Shown: piece by piece, positions 7,096 to 16,872 of the stretch
Numbering within the stretch: position 1 is the first letter of the stretch
Layout of the letters: every line of letters starts with the position of its first letter
Source of the DNA: JBJSXF01 sp046086225
Lineage (GTDB): Bacteria > Actinomycetota > Acidimicrobiia > IMCC26256 > PALSA-610
DNA: 28,132 bases
NCBI GenBank assembly: GCA_046086225.1
Contig: JBJSXF010000140.1
Span: forward strand, 1-28,132
Direction of reading: 5' to 3'
Translations under genes and position numbers: made by a program
Notes under the pieces: model-generated
Told to the model about the DNA's origin: nothing
Database searches by the model: none
Seen by the model: only the letters and a program-made list of their open reading frames with translations

Positions 7096-8034
7096 ATGGT
7101 CAACTTCCGGTTCCACCTCGTCTCGCTCGTCGCCGTGTTCCTCGCCCTCGGCCTCGGCATCCTCGTCGGCTCGACCGTGGTCGATCAGTCGATCGTCGAC
7201 CGCCTCGACCGGGAGATCCGCACGGCCCGCCGCGACACGGCCGCCGTGAAGGCCGAGAACCGGCAGCTCGTCGAAGCCGTCGGCCGCGGCGAGGAGTACG
7301 CCCGCCGCAGTGCCCCGTACACGGTCGCCGATCGGCTCGACGGCGTGCCCGTCGTCGTGGTCGCCGAATCCGGCGTCAGCCCGACCGTGCCCCGGGACCT
7401 CGTCGCGGCCTTGCGGACCGCGGGTGCCGATGTTCCGGGCACGGTGTGGCTCGAGGATCCGTGGCGCTTGGATGCCGCCGATGATCTCCGGGCCCTGGAG
7501 GAGGCAGTCGAGACCACCGGGAACAACGCCAGGGTCCGTGCGGCGGCGCTCGATGCGCTCGCGGCACGATTGGGCGGTCCGGCGTCGAACTCCGGTCCCG
7601 ACCTCCTCGCGATGCTGCGGGCCGACGGCTTCGTGCGCTTCTCCGACGGTGACCCGGCCGATTTCACCGCCTTTCCGGCTCGGCGGGCCCGGGTGGTGCT
7701 CGTGACGGGGACCGACAGTCGTCTCGAGGGCACCGATGTGCTCGCCGATCTCGCCTCGGCGTTCGTCGGCGAGGGGAGTCCGGTCGTTGCGGCCGAGGCG
7801 TACGACGACCACGACGGTCGGTCGCCGATCCCCGAGCGGGGCGTCGCGGTCGCTCCGGTGCGGGGCGACCGGGCTCTCGCGGCCCGGGTCTCGACCGTTG
7901 ACGCCGCCGATCTCGCTCCGGGTGTGGTCACGACCGTCCTCGCCGTCGCCACGCCGGGGACGATCGGTCACTACGGCTTCGGAGCCGGTGCCCGGGCGCC
8001 GCTGCCCGAAGTGCCCGACCGCCCCGGTCCGTGA
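7096..8034 (+). CDS. steB: SteB/MctB family protein (copper transporter family, DUF3186-like)
   Basis: 312 residues. A single N-terminal membrane segment (about 5-28, FHLVSLVAVFLALGLGILVG) follows a short positive start. A coiled-coil stretch (about 35-65) comes next, then an extracytoplasmic alpha/beta domain. This is the layout of M. tuberculosis MctB (Rv1698, proposed copper channel) and corynebacterial SteB, the partner of SteA in regulating septal peptidoglycan hydrolysis. The neighbouring steA and murJ favour the division role. ATG 7096 is chosen because the protein alignment begins MVNFRFHLV and a -10 box lies just upstream; a GTG at 7072 would place the box inside the gene. The stop overlaps the murJ GTG. 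Confidence 0.85.
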   Translation: MVNFRFHLVSLVAVFLALGLGILVGSTVVDQSIVDRLDREIRTARRDTAAVKAENRQLVEAVGRGEEYARRSAPYTVADRLDGVPVVVVAESGVSPTVPRDLVAALRTAGADVPGTVWLEDPWRLDAADDLRALEEAVETTGNNARVRAAALDALAARLGGPASNSGPDLLAMLRADGFVRFSDGDPADFTAFPARRARVVLVTGTDSRLEGTDVLADLASAFVGEGSPVVAAEAYDDHDGRSPIPERGVAVAPVRGDRALAARVSTVDAADLAPGVVTTVLAVATPGTIGHYGFGAGARAPLPEVPDRPGP

Positions 8035-9584
8035 GCCGCCCGGCCGTCGTCCGGGCCGCCACCGGCATGGCGGGCGCGACGGCGATCTCGCGTCTGCTCG
8101 GCTTCGTGCGGGTCCTCGTCGTGGCCGCGGTTCTGGGGACGACATATCTCGGGAACACGTTCCTGGCCGCCAACTCGGTCTCGAACGTGCTCTTCGAACT
8201 CCTCGCGGCCGGGGCGCTCTCGGCCGTCCTCGTGCCCGCCTTCGTGACGCGACTCGGCGGCGACGATCCGGCTGCCGCCGAACGGCTCGCGGGCGGCATC
8301 CTCGGCCTCGCCCTCGGGGTGCTCGCCGGGGTGAGCCTCATCGGCATGGTCGGGGCAGGGGTGCTCGCCCGGATCCTCACGAGCGGGGCCGGCGATCCCG
8401 AGGTGGTTCCCGCGCAGCGGGCCCTCGCGACCTTCCTCCTCGTCTTCTTCGTACCCCAGGTGCTCTGTTACGCGTTCGGTGCGGTCGCGACGGCGGTGCT
8501 GCACGCCCGGCGCCGGTTCGTGGTGACCGCCGTGGCCCCGATGGCGAACTCGGTGGTCATGATCGTCGCGTTGGGGGTCTTCGCGGCCGCCGTCGGTCCG
8601 GAACCGGGTCTCGACCTCGACCTCGGCGCGCGTCTGCTCCTCGTGGTCGCCGGCACCGGTGGCGTGCTCGCCTTCGTCGGGGTGCTCGTCGTCGCCGTGC
8701 GGCGGACCGGGTTCCGGTTGCGGCCGCACTGGGGTGCCCGCGACCCCGAGGTGCGGCGACTGGTCGGGCATTCGACGTGGGGTCTGCTTCTGAACGCGAG
8801 TGCGGGCGCGATCCTCGGCGCCGCCCTCGTCGTCGGGAACGGCGTCGCCGGCGGAGTGGTGGCGTACCAGGTGGCGTACGTCTTCTTCCTCGCTCCGTAC
8901 GCGATCCTCGCCCAGCCCATCAGCACGACGGTGCTCCCCGACCTCGCCGACGAGGCAGAAGCGGGTGACCTCGCCGCCTTCGCTCGCTCGGTGCGGTGGT
9001 CGCTGGGTGCGACCCTGCGTCTCGTCGTGCCCGCCTCGGTGGCGATGGTCGTCCTCGCCCGGCCGGCAATGGAGGTCGTGACCTTCGGTGCGGCGCAAGA
9101 CGGTGGCGCCGCGCTCATCGCGGCCGGAGTGGCCGCGCTCGGTGCCGGACTCGTGCCCTACGCGTGCTTCATGCTCCTCACCCGGGCCTGCTATGCGCTC
9201 GGCGACAGTCGGACACCGGCACTCGTGGCTTGGGCCGGGGCCTTCGTGGGCATCGTCTTCATGCTGGCGGCGGCCCGGTTCGTCGATGGCGAGGCACTCG
9301 TTGCGGTGCTCGGCGCAGGCCACTCGCTCGCGTTCACGGCGAGTACGTTGGTCGTGTGGGTCCACGTGGCACGGCGTGTCGGATCGGGGCTGGGGCCGCG
9401 TGATCTCATCCCGGTCGTCGTGAGCAGCGCGGTCATCGGTGTGGTCGCGTGGGCGGCCTTTCGAGTCGTCGATCCGGTCGGACGGCCGGCCACGGTGGCG
9501 ATGCTCGGCGCGGTCGGGGCGGCTGGACTCCTGGTCTTCGTCTTGGTGTTTCGGCGGGTTGCCGGAACGGAGCGGCTCGCGTGA
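8031..9584 (+). CDS. murJ: MurJ/MviN family lipid II flippase
   Basis: 517 residues of almost continuous hydrophobic helices, about 14 membrane segments, with the MOP-superfamily pattern of MurJ: ATAISRLLGFVRVLVVAAVLG near the start, then NSVSNVLFELLAAGALSAVLVP, a feature of the N-lobe, and FMLLTRACYALGDSRTPAL in the C-lobe. MurJ flips the peptidoglycan precursor lipid II across the cytoplasmic membrane. Length is right for a flippase without the long cytoplasmic extension seen in mycobacterial MviN. The GTG start overlaps the steB stop and the stop overlaps the next gene, placing the flippase directly in the SteAB operon. Confidence 0.92.
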   Translation: MSRPAVVRAATGMAGATAISRLLGFVRVLVVAAVLGTTYLGNTFLAANSVSNVLFELLAAGALSAVLVPAFVTRLGGDDPAAAERLAGGILGLALGVLAGVSLIGMVGAGVLARILTSGAGDPEVVPAQRALATFLLVFFVPQVLCYAFGAVATAVLHARRRFVVTAVAPMANSVVMIVALGVFAAAVGPEPGLDLDLGARLLLVVAGTGGVLAFVGVLVVAVRRTGFRLRPHWGARDPEVRRLVGHSTWGLLLNASAGAILGAALVVGNGVAGGVVAYQVAYVFFLAPYAILAQPISTTVLPDLADEAEAGDLAAFARSVRWSLGATLRLVVPASVAMVVLARPAMEVVTFGAAQDGGAALIAAGVAALGAGLVPYACFMLLTRACYALGDSRTPALVAWAGAFVGIVFMLAAARFVDGEALVAVLGAGHSLAFTASTLVVWVHVARRVGSGLGPRDLIPVVVSSAVIGVVAWAAFRVVDPVGRPATVAMLGAVGAAGLLVFVLVFRRVAGTERLA

Positions 9585-11878
9585 TCCGGCCGTCCCGGAT
9601 CGTCGGCGCGTTGCTGCTCGCTGCGTCGGCAGTCGGAATCATGCCGATGACTGCTGCGGGTGCGCCCGCCCCGGCCGCCCGGGTGCTCGTGATCGCGCTG
9701 CCCGGGGTGACCTGGGCGCAGGTCGCCACCGACGAGTTCCCGGCCGTCCGGTCACTGGCCGGGGAGAGCGCCGTCGCGAACCTCGCGGTCCGGGGCGTGA
9801 TCCGGCGGCGCACGACCCCGGCCGAGGGCAACGCCTCGGTCGGTGCCGCGAGCCGCGCGCTCGCAACGCCTCCCGCAGCCGGGGCGGCCTTCGACGCGGC
9901 CGAACGTGTCGAGAACGGAACGGCCGGCGCGGCCTTCCGGCGCCGAACCGGGCGGGCGCCGGGTGCTGTCGTGGTGCTCGGGCAGCAGGTGCTCCAGACC
10001 GAGAACGACGCCGGGCTCTACCGGGCCCGCCTCGGCGTGCTCGGCGAGACGCTGGCCGCGGCCGGGGTGCGGGCGGGTGTCGTGGCCAACGCCGACCCGG
10101 GTCGCCGCACGGGGCCGGGATCCGAGGTCGAGCCGACGCGTGATGCCGCGCTGGCGGTGAGTGATCCGGACGGCTCCGTTCCGTGCGGTGACGTTTCGCC
10201 CGATCTGCTCGCCGACGATCGCGATGCGCCCTTCGGGGTTCGCCTCGACGAGGCCGCCGTGCTCGCCGCGTTCGACCGCTGCTGGCAGGACCGGGCAGTC
10301 GTCTACGTGGAGGCCTCCGACCTGCGGCGTGCCGCTGCCTACCGCCCGCTCGCGACATCGGCCCGTGCCGACGCGTACGCACGGGCGGCTCGGGCTGCGA
10401 CCGACCGCCTCGTCGCCGCATTGCTCCGGCGGGTCGACCCGACGCGCGACGCGGTGATCCTGGTCGCACCCTCGCCCCTCGCATCGGAACGGCCGCGGCT
10501 CACGGTGTTCGCGCTGCGGGCGCCCGGTGTCGCCCCCGGGCTGCTCGAATCGTCTAGCACCCGGCAGGCCGGGTACCTGCTCCTGGCCGACGTCGGCCCG
10601 ACCATTGGGGCGGTGGCGGGCGCGCCGCTCGCCAAAAAGGACACCGATGGGTGCGCGACGCACCATGCTCTCTCGGGCGGTACCGCCGAGTCCCGGATCG
10701 ACGCACTCGTCGCCGACGAGCGCGCCGCGGGCTTCCGCGACCGCATGCTGAACCCGACTGCCGCGTTGTTCATCGCGGGGATCCTCGTCCTCGCCGGCAT
10801 CGTCGCGTTGGCGCTGTGGCGGGAGCGGCGCCTCCCCCGGGCGATCGAGATCGGTGCGCTCGCCGTGCTCGGCTGCCTCCCGCTCACCTACTGGGCCGCG
10901 CTCTTGCCCTTCGCCGATTGGGGGGCGGCGGCCTTCCTCGGTTTCGTCTTCGGCGGTGGGCTCGTGCTCGGAGCCCTCGCCGACCTCGGTCGCCGTCGGC
11001 CGCTCGTGCCCGTGTCGTTGATGCTCGGACTGCTCATTCTCACGACCACGGTGAGCGTGGTGTTCCTCGGTTCGCGGTTGCAGTTGAGCACCGTGTTCGG
11101 GGATTCCCCGATCGTGGCCGGTCGCTTCACCGGCGTGAACAACCTGACGTTTGCGCAACTCATGGCGGCTGCGGTCCTGCTCGCGACGTTCGCCAGCCAT
11201 TCCCTTCGGGGCCGGGGCCGGTCGGTCGTGGCTCCGTTGGCGTTGGGTTTCGCCTTCGTCATGCTCGTGGACGGGCTCCCGATGTGGGGGGCCGACGTGG
11301 GCGGGGTGCTCGCGGGCCTCCCCGGCCTGGCCCTGACCCTCACCCTGCTCGCCGGCTGGCGGCTGCGGATCCGCACCGTCATCGGGTGGGGTCTGGCCAC
11401 GCTCGGGGCGATCCTCGCCCTCGGCGCGCTCGACCTGCTCCGGCCCGCCGACGACCGCTCGCACCTCGGTCGGCTCTTCGAGCGCATCGGTGGCGACGGC
11501 TGGTCGGGTCTCGAGGTGATCGTGACCCGCAAGCTCGACGCCAACCTGGACACGCTGCTGCACTCGGTGTGGCGATTCCTCCTCCTCGGCCTGGTGCTGA
11601 GCGCCGGTTACGTGATGTGGAAGGCGCCGAGCCGGTTCCGACGGCTCCTCGAGCGGCTGCCCGAACTGCGTACCGGCATGATCGGTTTCGCGGTGATCGC
11701 CGTGCTCGGCTTCGCGCTCAACGATTCGGGTATCGCCGTGCCCGGGATGATGGTCGGTGTGCTCACCCCGGTGATGATCTACCTCCTCGCCCGGCTCGGC
11801 GGCGAGGCACGGGCCGAGGCCGATGCTGTGCCTCCGCCCGCAGGCGACTCGGCGCCCGTACCGGATCGGTCCGGATGA
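9581..11878 (+). CDS. Large membrane protein with degenerate alkaline-phosphatase-superfamily domain
   Basis: 765 residues; the GTG start overlaps the murJ stop. Residues 1-30 form a signal peptide or anchor. Residues about 33-385 look like an alkaline-phosphatase-superfamily domain: strand RVLVIALPGVTW where active enzymes have an Asp before the Gly, then TTPAEGNASVGAAS at the nucleophile region, DAVILVAPSP where active enzymes have SDHG, and YLLLADVGPTIGAVAG, matching the closing YVSTVDVAPTILDLLG pattern. The first metal Asp and the DH pair are missing, so it is probably not a phosphatase. Residues about 400-735 hold around 10-11 membrane helices with striking polar motifs (GVNNLTFAQL, MWGADVGG, LNDSGIAVPGMM). 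The tail is proline-rich. Its stop overlaps the WecA-like gene. Function unknown; context suggests envelope assembly. Confidence 0.75.
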   Translation: MIRPSRIVGALLLAASAVGIMPMTAAGAPAPAARVLVIALPGVTWAQVATDEFPAVRSLAGESAVANLAVRGVIRRRTTPAEGNASVGAASRALATPPAAGAAFDAAERVENGTAGAAFRRRTGRAPGAVVVLGQQVLQTENDAGLYRARLGVLGETLAAAGVRAGVVANADPGRRTGPGSEVEPTRDAALAVSDPDGSVPCGDVSPDLLADDRDAPFGVRLDEAAVLAAFDRCWQDRAVVYVEASDLRRAAAYRPLATSARADAYARAARAATDRLVAALLRRVDPTRDAVILVAPSPLASERPRLTVFALRAPGVAPGLLESSSTRQAGYLLLADVGPTIGAVAGAPLAKKDTDGCATHHALSGGTAESRIDALVADERAAGFRDRMLNPTAALFIAGILVLAGIVALALWRERRLPRAIEIGALAVLGCLPLTYWAALLPFADWGAAAFLGFVFGGGLVLGALADLGRRRPLVPVSLMLGLLILTTTVSVVFLGSRLQLSTVFGDSPIVAGRFTGVNNLTFAQLMAAAVLLATFASHSLRGRGRSVVAPLALGFAFVMLVDGLPMWGADVGGVLAGLPGLALTLTLLAGWRLRIRTVIGWGLATLGAILALGALDLLRPADDRSHLGRLFERIGGDGWSGLEVIVTRKLDANLDTLLHSVWRFLLLGLVLSAGYVMWKAPSRFRRLLERLPELRTGMIGFAVIAVLGFALNDSGIAVPGMMVGVLTPVMIYLLARLGGEARAEADAVPPPAGDSAPVPDRSG

Positions 11879-12726
11879 CCGGATTCGTCCGCTGGTTCGC
11901 GGCCGGCGTCCTCGGGTTGACGGCAGTGCGCTTGGCCTACTTTGGAAGCCACGACCTGTTCGGCCATTCGGCACTCCGGCGGGAGAACTACCGGGGGCGC
12001 ACCGTCGTGACCGCGGCCGGGATCCTCGTGGTCGTTGCGGTGCTCTTCGCGGCCGCCGGCCGTTCGGTCGTCGCGGCCCTCGGCCCCGGGGCCGACGAAG
12101 GGCTCGACGGAGCCCAGGCGCTCATGATCGTCGCCGTCATCGGGTTTGCCTTCCTCGGCCTGATCGATGACCTGCTCGGCGCCGAGGACACCCGCGGCTT
12201 CCGGGGCCACGTGCGCGCCGCCTTCCGGGGTCGGCTCACCACCGGCTTCGTGAAGTTGGCGGGCGGTGGTGCGCTCGCCGTGGTGTTGGTCGCCGCGCCG
12301 GGCTTCGCGACCGGACGGCGGCTCATCGTCGACGCCGTGCTCATCGCGCTCGCCGCCAACCTCGGCAATCTCCTCGACCGAGCCCCGGGTCGGGTCGGCA
12401 AGGTCGGGTTCGTCGCCTACGTGCCCCTCGCGGTCGCACTCGGGGCGAGCGATATCGGCGTGGCCCTGGCGGTGGTGATGGGCGCGTTCCTCGGCCTGTT
12501 GCGGGACGACCTCGGCGAGCGGATCATGCTCGGGGATACCGGAGCGAACGCGCTCGGCGGCGCGCTCGGTCTGGCGGTGGTGCTCGGTTGTGGTGCCGGT
12601 GTCCGCCTGGGGGTGTTGGGCGTGCTCGTGACGCTCAACCTGGCCGCCGAGTTCGTCTCGTTCAGCCGGGTGATCGAGACGACCCCGCCGCTGCGGGCGT
12701 TCGATCGACTCGGCAGACGTCCCTGA
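11875..12726 (+). CDS. WecA/MraY-like polyprenyl-phosphate sugar-phosphate transferase family protein
   Basis: 283 residues, several membrane helices (about 8-10). PNPT-family motifs: RENYRGR near the N-terminus (equivalent to KNxRGxxVPT), LGLIDDLLG with the catalytic Asp pair (98-99), ANLGNLLDRAPGR (equivalent to NxxNLxDGxDGL) and LGDTGANALGG (D221). The family transfers a sugar-1-phosphate from a UDP-sugar to polyprenyl phosphate at the inner membrane face. The His-rich cytoplasmic motif of MraY/WecA near the C-terminus is not seen; VIETTPPLRAFDRLGRR stands there instead, so this is a divergent subgroup whose substrate is unknown. The ATG overlaps the previous stop (ATGA). The 3' end overlaps the convergent glycosyltransferase gene by 65 bases. 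Confidence 0.82.
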   Translation: MTGFVRWFAAGVLGLTAVRLAYFGSHDLFGHSALRRENYRGRTVVTAAGILVVVAVLFAAAGRSVVAALGPGADEGLDGAQALMIVAVIGFAFLGLIDDLLGAEDTRGFRGHVRAAFRGRLTTGFVKLAGGGALAVVLVAAPGFATGRRLIVDAVLIALAANLGNLLDRAPGRVGKVGFVAYVPLAVALGASDIGVALAVVMGAFLGLLRDDLGERIMLGDTGANALGGALGLAVVLGCGAGVRLGVLGVLVTLNLAAEFVSFSRVIETTPPLRAFDRLGRRP

Positions 12727-14128
12727 CCCACAGCTCCCGGCCCCGCCCGTAGTCGGCGGTGCGTTCGTAGCCGGCTCGGGTGAGGGCCGGGCGCAGGTTC
12801 GGGAGGAGCTCGCCGAACCGCTCGGTCCAGATCACGACGGCGCAAGCCCGGGGGGTGCGGGCCGCGGCGACGAGCGATTCGGTCGTGAGCGAGGCCTGAT
12901 CGATCCGGGCCCGGGCCGGGTCGTTCATGAGCGGCGGTGTGGACAGGCCCGCCCGCCAGAGGTAGCCGGGCTCGTCGGCGATCGCCCGGCTCCCGGCCGG
13001 GAGGGCCCGGAGGTCGTCGAGGAGCGCCTGCTCGGTCGTGGTCCAGCCCGGCGGGCGCAGGAACGTGTGGTTGTGCACCAACCACCAGGGCACGGCGGCG
13101 ATCACCGCGATCGCGAGCCAGCGGGCGGGGGGCGGACGAACCGCGTAGGCGCAGCACAATGCGACGACGAGGTTCACGAAGTGGTTCGCGTAGAGCGCCT
13201 GCTGGAGTACCAGGATCGCGGCGGTCGTCCCGACCCAGACGGCGATCATCATGGCGTCGGCGCGGCGGGCCGTGGTGCCCGCTCGCCCGGTGAGGGTCGC
13301 GATCAGGGCGAGCACCGCCGCGAGCACGACGAAGCCGTCGCGCTCGGGCACGACCGTCACGAGCTTCACGAGGTGGCTGGCCTTCGACGGCTCCGGACCG
13401 CCGCCGAGGTGGTAGGCGATCGACTGGTCCCAGACCGGCCCGAGCCCGAACGGGAGGGCGGCCGCGAACCAGGTCGCAATGGCGGCGCCGCCGGCCGCAG
13501 CGAGGTCCCGGAGGGCGGTGCGGGTCGGTCGGCCCCCGTGCAGCCACCAGATGACGGGGACGAGCGCGGTGCCGGCCAACGGCTTCACCGCGAGGGCGCC
13601 CCCGATGAGGACCCCGGTGAGCAGCGCAGTGCGGGTGCGGGGCCGGTCCCGGTGCGCGAGGGCTGCCCACACTGCGGCGGTGGCGAGGGCGAGCGCCGGG
13701 GCGTCGCCGGTGATGTTCGCCGTCGACCGGATCATCGACCCCGAGGTCGCGCACAGGAGTCCGGCGATCAGCGCCGGACCCCGCCCGGACCGAAGCCGCC
13801 GGGCCACGGCCCAGACGGCGACGCTGGTGAGCACACCGGCGACCACGGGGGTCAGGCGGGGTGCGTCCGCCGTCTGGAACCCGATGAGGTCGCCGAGGCG
13901 CAGGAGCGGGTAGTGCAGCGGGCCCTGGGAGGCGAAGACCCCGGCGTACGGAGCGAGGCCGCGACGCATGTCGATGACGCTGATGCCGTAGACGCCGTCG
14001 TCGAAGAGGAGACCCCGGTCGGCGAGTGCCATCGGCAGCCGGGCGAGGAGCGCGATCTCCGCGACGAGCAGCCCGTCGAGCCGGGGTGTCGGCGCCCGCC
14101 GGCTGGTCGGGGCGGGCTCGGCGCGCAC
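12662..14128 (-). CDS. GT-C type membrane glycosyltransferase (PMT/ArnT-like)
   Basis: 488 residues on the reverse strand, start GTG 14128. A membrane helix follows the basic N-terminus, then the acidic pair in LFDDGVYGISVIDM (D43-D44) in the first external loop, and FASQGPLHYPLL, the usual features of GT-C enzymes that take sugars from polyprenyl-phosphate donors outside the membrane. About 10-11 membrane helices occupy residues 15-370, followed by a soluble extracytoplasmic C-terminal part with DEPGYLWRAGL. The acceptor is not evident; a cell-wall polymer or glycoprotein is plausible. A TAGCGT box six bases before the GTG predicts a leaderless mRNA and fixes the start. The 3' end is antisense to the last 65 bases of the WecA-like gene. 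It interrupts the steB-pyrG order seen in mycobacteria. Confidence 0.82.
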   Translation of the reverse strand: MRAEPAPTSRRAPTPRLDGLLVAEIALLARLPMALADRGLLFDDGVYGISVIDMRRGLAPYAGVFASQGPLHYPLLRLGDLIGFQTADAPRLTPVVAGVLTSVAVWAVARRLRSGRGPALIAGLLCATSGSMIRSTANITGDAPALALATAAVWAALAHRDRPRTRTALLTGVLIGGALAVKPLAGTALVPVIWWLHGGRPTRTALRDLAAAGGAAIATWFAAALPFGLGPVWDQSIAYHLGGGPEPSKASHLVKLVTVVPERDGFVVLAAVLALIATLTGRAGTTARRADAMMIAVWVGTTAAILVLQQALYANHFVNLVVALCCAYAVRPPPARWLAIAVIAAVPWWLVHNHTFLRPPGWTTTEQALLDDLRALPAGSRAIADEPGYLWRAGLSTPPLMNDPARARIDQASLTTESLVAAARTPRACAVVIWTERFGELLPNLRPALTRAGYERTADYGRGRELWVRDVCRVDRTPAAAGSSRSPG

Positions 14129-14134
14129 GGGGCC

Positions 14135-14140
14135 ACGCTA
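14135..14140 (-). promoter_or_regulatory. Putative -10 box (TAGCGT) of the glycosyltransferase gene
   Basis: On the reverse strand TAGCGT is followed by GGCCCC and then the GTG start at 14128, a six-base gap as in the other leaderless starts. The divergent pyrG box lies 58 bases away in the same 108-base intergenic region (14129-14236). Confidence 0.5.
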
Positions 14141-14198
14141 GGAGAACGGCCCCCGATCCGGGCGGCGCACGGTCGCCGTTCGGGGGGACCGCCCCTGC

Positions 14199-14204
14199 TA
14201 CCGT
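14199..14204 (+). promoter_or_regulatory. Putative -10 box (TACCGT) of pyrG
   Basis: TACCGT followed by CGCCCC, then GTCGGG. Transcription would start near 14211, giving a leader of about 26 bases that contains the ribosome-binding site GAGAGAGAGG (14220-14229) seven bases before the TTG start. Unlike most heads here, pyrG is thus predicted to have a Shine-Dalgarno leader. No attenuator hairpin is visible in the leader. Confidence 0.4.
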
Positions 14205-14236
14205 CGCCCCGTCGGGTCGGAGAGAGAGGTTGGGCT

Positions 14237-15888
<1,652 letters not shown>

Positions 15889-15892
<4 letters not shown>

Positions 15893-16854
15893 CCGGCGAC
15901 GAGCTCGGCCGACTCCTCGCCGAGCACGAGTCGTGGCTCACGGTGGAGCGGGGTCTCGCGCCCAACTCGCTGGCCGCTTACCGCCGTGACCTCCGGCGCT
16001 ACACCGCGTATCTCGCGGCGACGGGCATCGCGGACCCTCGGTTGATCGACGAGTCGGTAGTGCACGGGTTCGTCCGTGCGCTCGAGCGCGGGTCGGGTCT
16101 CGACCAGACGGCGCGGCCGGCGCCCGCTTCTGTGGCCCGAGCGCTCGTCGCCGTTCGCTCGTTCCACGGTTTCTGCGCCCGGGAGGGGCTCCTGCCGTCC
16201 GACCCGAGCGCCGCGGTCGGGGCGCCCCGGGTGCCGTCGGGCATCCCGAAAGCGCTCGACGAGGCCGAGGTCGGGCTCCTCCTCGCCGCCGTGGTGGGCG
16301 ACGATCCCCTCGCGTTGCGCGACCGGGCGCTCCTCGAGCTCCTCTACGCGTCGGGTATCCGCATCAGCGAGGCGGTCGGGCTCGACCTCGACGACATCGA
16401 TCCCGTCTCGACCACGATGCGAGTGCTCGGAAAGGGGGCGAAGGAACGGGTCGTCCCCGTGGGCCGCATCGCGCTCGCGGCCCTCGACGACTACGTCGGG
16501 CGGGGCCGACCCGAGCTGGTTCGGCCCGCAACCCGGCGGGTCGGCGGGGCCGAGGCCGTCTTCCTCAACCTCCGGGGCGGACGCCTCTCGCGGCAGTCGT
16601 GCTGGGCCGTGGTGCGCCGGGCGGGCGAGCGGGCGGGGCTCGGCGACCGGATCCATCCCCACGTGCTGCGCCACTCGGCCGCCACCCACATGCTCGATCA
16701 CGGCGCCGATCTACGGGTGGTGCAGGAGTTGCTCGGCCACGCCAGCATCTCGACGACGCAGGTGTACACGAAGGTCAGCCCCGCTCGGCTCCGCTCGGTG
16801 TACGCCGCCGCGCACCCACGGGCCCGGATCGCCGCCGTTCCCGAGGAGCGTTGA
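15889..16854 (+). CDS. xerD: Tyrosine recombinase XerD (or XerC)
   Basis: 321 residues. It resolves chromosome dimers at dif during segregation. The N-terminal SAM-like core-binding domain (about 1-95) contains LTVERGLAPNSLAAYRRDLRR. The catalytic domain shows all active residues: R158 in ASGIRISEAVGL, K182 in LGKGAKER, H258 and R261 in HPHVLRHSAATHM, H284 in LLGHASISTTQ and nucleophile Y293 in VYTKVS. Length is slightly above the usual 295-310 because of an insert around residues 200-212. The GTG overlaps the pyrG stop. The position downstream of pyrG points to XerD rather than XerC, though this is assigned by order. Confidence 0.95.
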
Positions 16855-16860
16855 CCCGGG

Positions 16861-16866
16861 TACGCT
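16861..16866 (+). promoter_or_regulatory. Putative -10 box (TACGCT) of the DksA-like gene
   Basis: TACGCT, then CATCGG (six bases), then ATG 16873, lying in the 18-base gap after xerD. It predicts a leaderless mRNA. The hexamer is identical to those before scpA and ispH. Confidence 0.5.
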
Positions 16867-16872
16867 CATCGG

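Noticed and set aside
5830..8145. 771-codon reverse open frame across steA, steB and the start of murJ
   Set aside because: The length is impressive, but the product is Arg/Asp/Glu-rich noise and it lies antisense to three recognised genes; such frames are expected when third positions are G/C.
9752..11974. 740-codon reverse open frame opposite the large membrane protein
   Set aside because: The forward frame has a signal peptide, membrane helices and AP-like motifs; the reverse product has none and is compositionally biased.
14205..14236. pyrG attenuator or pyrimidine-sensing leader
   Set aside because: The leader is only about 26 bases, has no stable hairpin and no GGGC-type start as in Bacillus pyrG.
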